A model generated the notes under the pieces. That model did not search any database. It had not been told where the DNA came from and worked only from the letters and a program-made list of their open reading frames with translations. This document shows positions 14,452 through 14,681 of a stretch of DNA of 14,681 nucleotides, one piece after another; position 1 is the first letter of the stretch; every line of letters starts with the position of its first letter. The position numbers and the translations under genes were made by a program. The stretch comes from Actinomycetota bacterium (GTDB lineage Bacteria > Actinomycetota > CADDZG01 > WHSQ01): assembly GCA_019348445.1 (NCBI GenBank), contig JAHWJK010000031.1, positions 1-14,681 on the forward strand, written 5' to 3'.

Positions 14452-14464
14452 CTGACATGGTCAG
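14452..14464. repeat. Small inverted repeat CTGACATGGTCAG
   Basis: CTGAC (14452-14456) and GTCAG (14460-14464) are perfect reverse complements around ATG. The repeat sits 7 bases from copy 2 of the 36-base element, between the divergent starts at 14384 and 14617. It may be an additional operator. It is short enough to be chance. Confidence 0.4.
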
Positions 14465-14471
14465 ACAGCAC

Positions 14472-14507
14472 CCCCCAAGCGGGAGTAGTACCTCCCCCGA
14501 ACGGGGA
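14472..14507. promoter_or_regulatory. Copy 2 of the shared 36-base tandem-dyad element (inverted)
   Basis: On the plus strand it begins CCCCCAAGCGGG and ends CCCCCGAACGGGGA. Its reverse complement aligns without gaps to 13121-13156 at 25 of 36 bases, including CCCGCTTGGGGG exactly. The two dyads are centred near 14478.5 and 14500.5, 22 bases apart. It lies 87 bases upstream of the minus-strand start at 14384 and 109 bases upstream of the plus-strand start at 14617. Confidence 0.5.
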
Positions 14508-14508
14508 C

Positions 14509-14571
14509 AGCGGAGCGGCGAATAACGCGGGAATCTCTAACTAGCGGAGCGGCGGCCACGCCGCAGTGGCC
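14509..14571 (+). other. Repeats and alternative hairpins in the leader of the 14617 gene
   Basis: AGCGGAGCGGCG occurs twice (14509-14520 and 14543-14554). Two overlapping stems are possible in RNA. One pairs GCGGC (14549-14553) with GCCGC (14560-14564); the other pairs GGCCAC (14554-14559) with GTGGCC (14566-14571) and is followed by TCTTTC. The second resembles a weak terminator and the first would exclude it, an arrangement seen in attenuators. I could not match the leader to a known riboswitch class. Confidence 0.4.
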
Positions 14572-14616
14572 TCTTTCGATGTGACCAGTTCCATCTAGTC
14601 GCGGGAGGAGGTTCGG

Positions 14617-14681
14617 ATGAAGACGCGTCTTATCGCTTTCGCAGGCACCCTGATCGCCCTGTTCCAGGTCGCCGGCGCCCA
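14617..14681 (+). CDS. Start of an exported protein, cut by the window end
   Basis: Only 21 full codons are visible: MKTRLIAFAGTLIALFQVAG, then A and a partial codon. The basic start, hydrophobic core and small residues at the end form a typical Sec signal peptide. The ATG at 14617 follows an excellent ribosome site GGAGGAGG (14604-14611) by 5 bases, which supports it as a real gene despite the truncation. No function can be given. It has a long leader with copy 2 of the 36-base element, direct repeats and possible hairpins, so its expression is probably regulated. Confidence 0.75.
   Translation, partial: MKTRLIAFAGTLIALFQVAGA

Noticed and set aside
14480..14600. Known riboswitch (c-di-AMP ydaO, glycine or c-di-GMP class) in the 14617 leader
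   Set aside because: GGGAATCTCT and GAATAACG recall fragments of glycine and ydaO elements, but the conserved cores (GGGGGACC/GGGTGAA for ydaO, CTCTCAGGC for glycine, GGGCAAACC for c-di-GMP-I) are missing.
1..14681. CRISPR arrays, tRNA/rRNA genes, insertion sequences or phage genes
   Set aside because: No regularly spaced repeats, no tRNA-like cloverleaf in the short gaps and no transposase, integrase or phage structural motifs in any frame.

Overview
The window looks like a chromosomal stretch from a high-GC Gram-positive bacterium, most likely an actinobacterium (Actinomycetota). This is inferred from the GTG/TTG starts, the GC-rich codon use, the DUF5317 and DUF456 membrane proteins, and the style of the secreted and hypothetical proteins. 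The class cannot be fixed from sequence alone; an early-branching or uncultured actinobacterial lineage is a guess. There is no sign of a phage, insertion sequence, CRISPR array, tRNA or rRNA. Coding density is very high: no gap between genes exceeds about 230 bases.

Layout. (1) 1-3473, +: the tail of a branched-chain amino acid (HAAT/Liv-type) ABC transporter operon, with permease LivH (5' end outside the window), permease LivM and ATPases LivG and LivF, all overlapping or nearly so. (2) 3548-5088, +: a small DUF456 membrane protein and a zinc-dependent medium-chain alcohol dehydrogenase, followed by a convergent TetR regulator (5085-5735, -). (3) 5736-5855: a divergent control region with a dense cluster of inverted repeats, the best candidate for the TetR operator. 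(4) 5856-6851, +: a membrane-anchored exported protein of unknown function. Convergent to it is a membrane GGDEF-EAL cyclic-di-GMP protein (6848-8329, -). (5) 8400-9809, +: class II fumarase FumC, closed by a textbook terminator, then a secreted M14 zinc carboxypeptidase (9898-11478, +). (6) 11475-13085, -: a soluble REC-kinase-REC hybrid. It is divergent from a DUF5317 membrane protein (13193-13762, +), which converges on an uncharacterised two-domain protein (13737-14384, -). (7) 14385-14681: a complex intergenic region, then the first 21 codons of an exported protein (14617-, +).

How the genes fit together. The Liv genes form one transporter. The others read as single-gene units in alternating orientation. 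Two of them carry signalling functions: c-di-GMP turnover and phosphorelay. All four convergent gene pairs overlap at their 3' ends, three of them by exactly four bases with interlocked stop codons, so only the fumC unit has room for a classical terminator.

The most interesting unexplained signal is a 36-base GC-rich element found twice, in opposite orientations, in two divergent promoter regions (13121-13156 and 14472-14507). It consists of two C-tract/G-tract dyads about 22 bp apart. It looks like the operator of an unidentified regulator shared by the REC-kinase-REC gene, the DUF5317 gene, the uncharacterised gene and the exported-protein gene. No convincing new multi-gene system such as defence or biosynthesis is visible.
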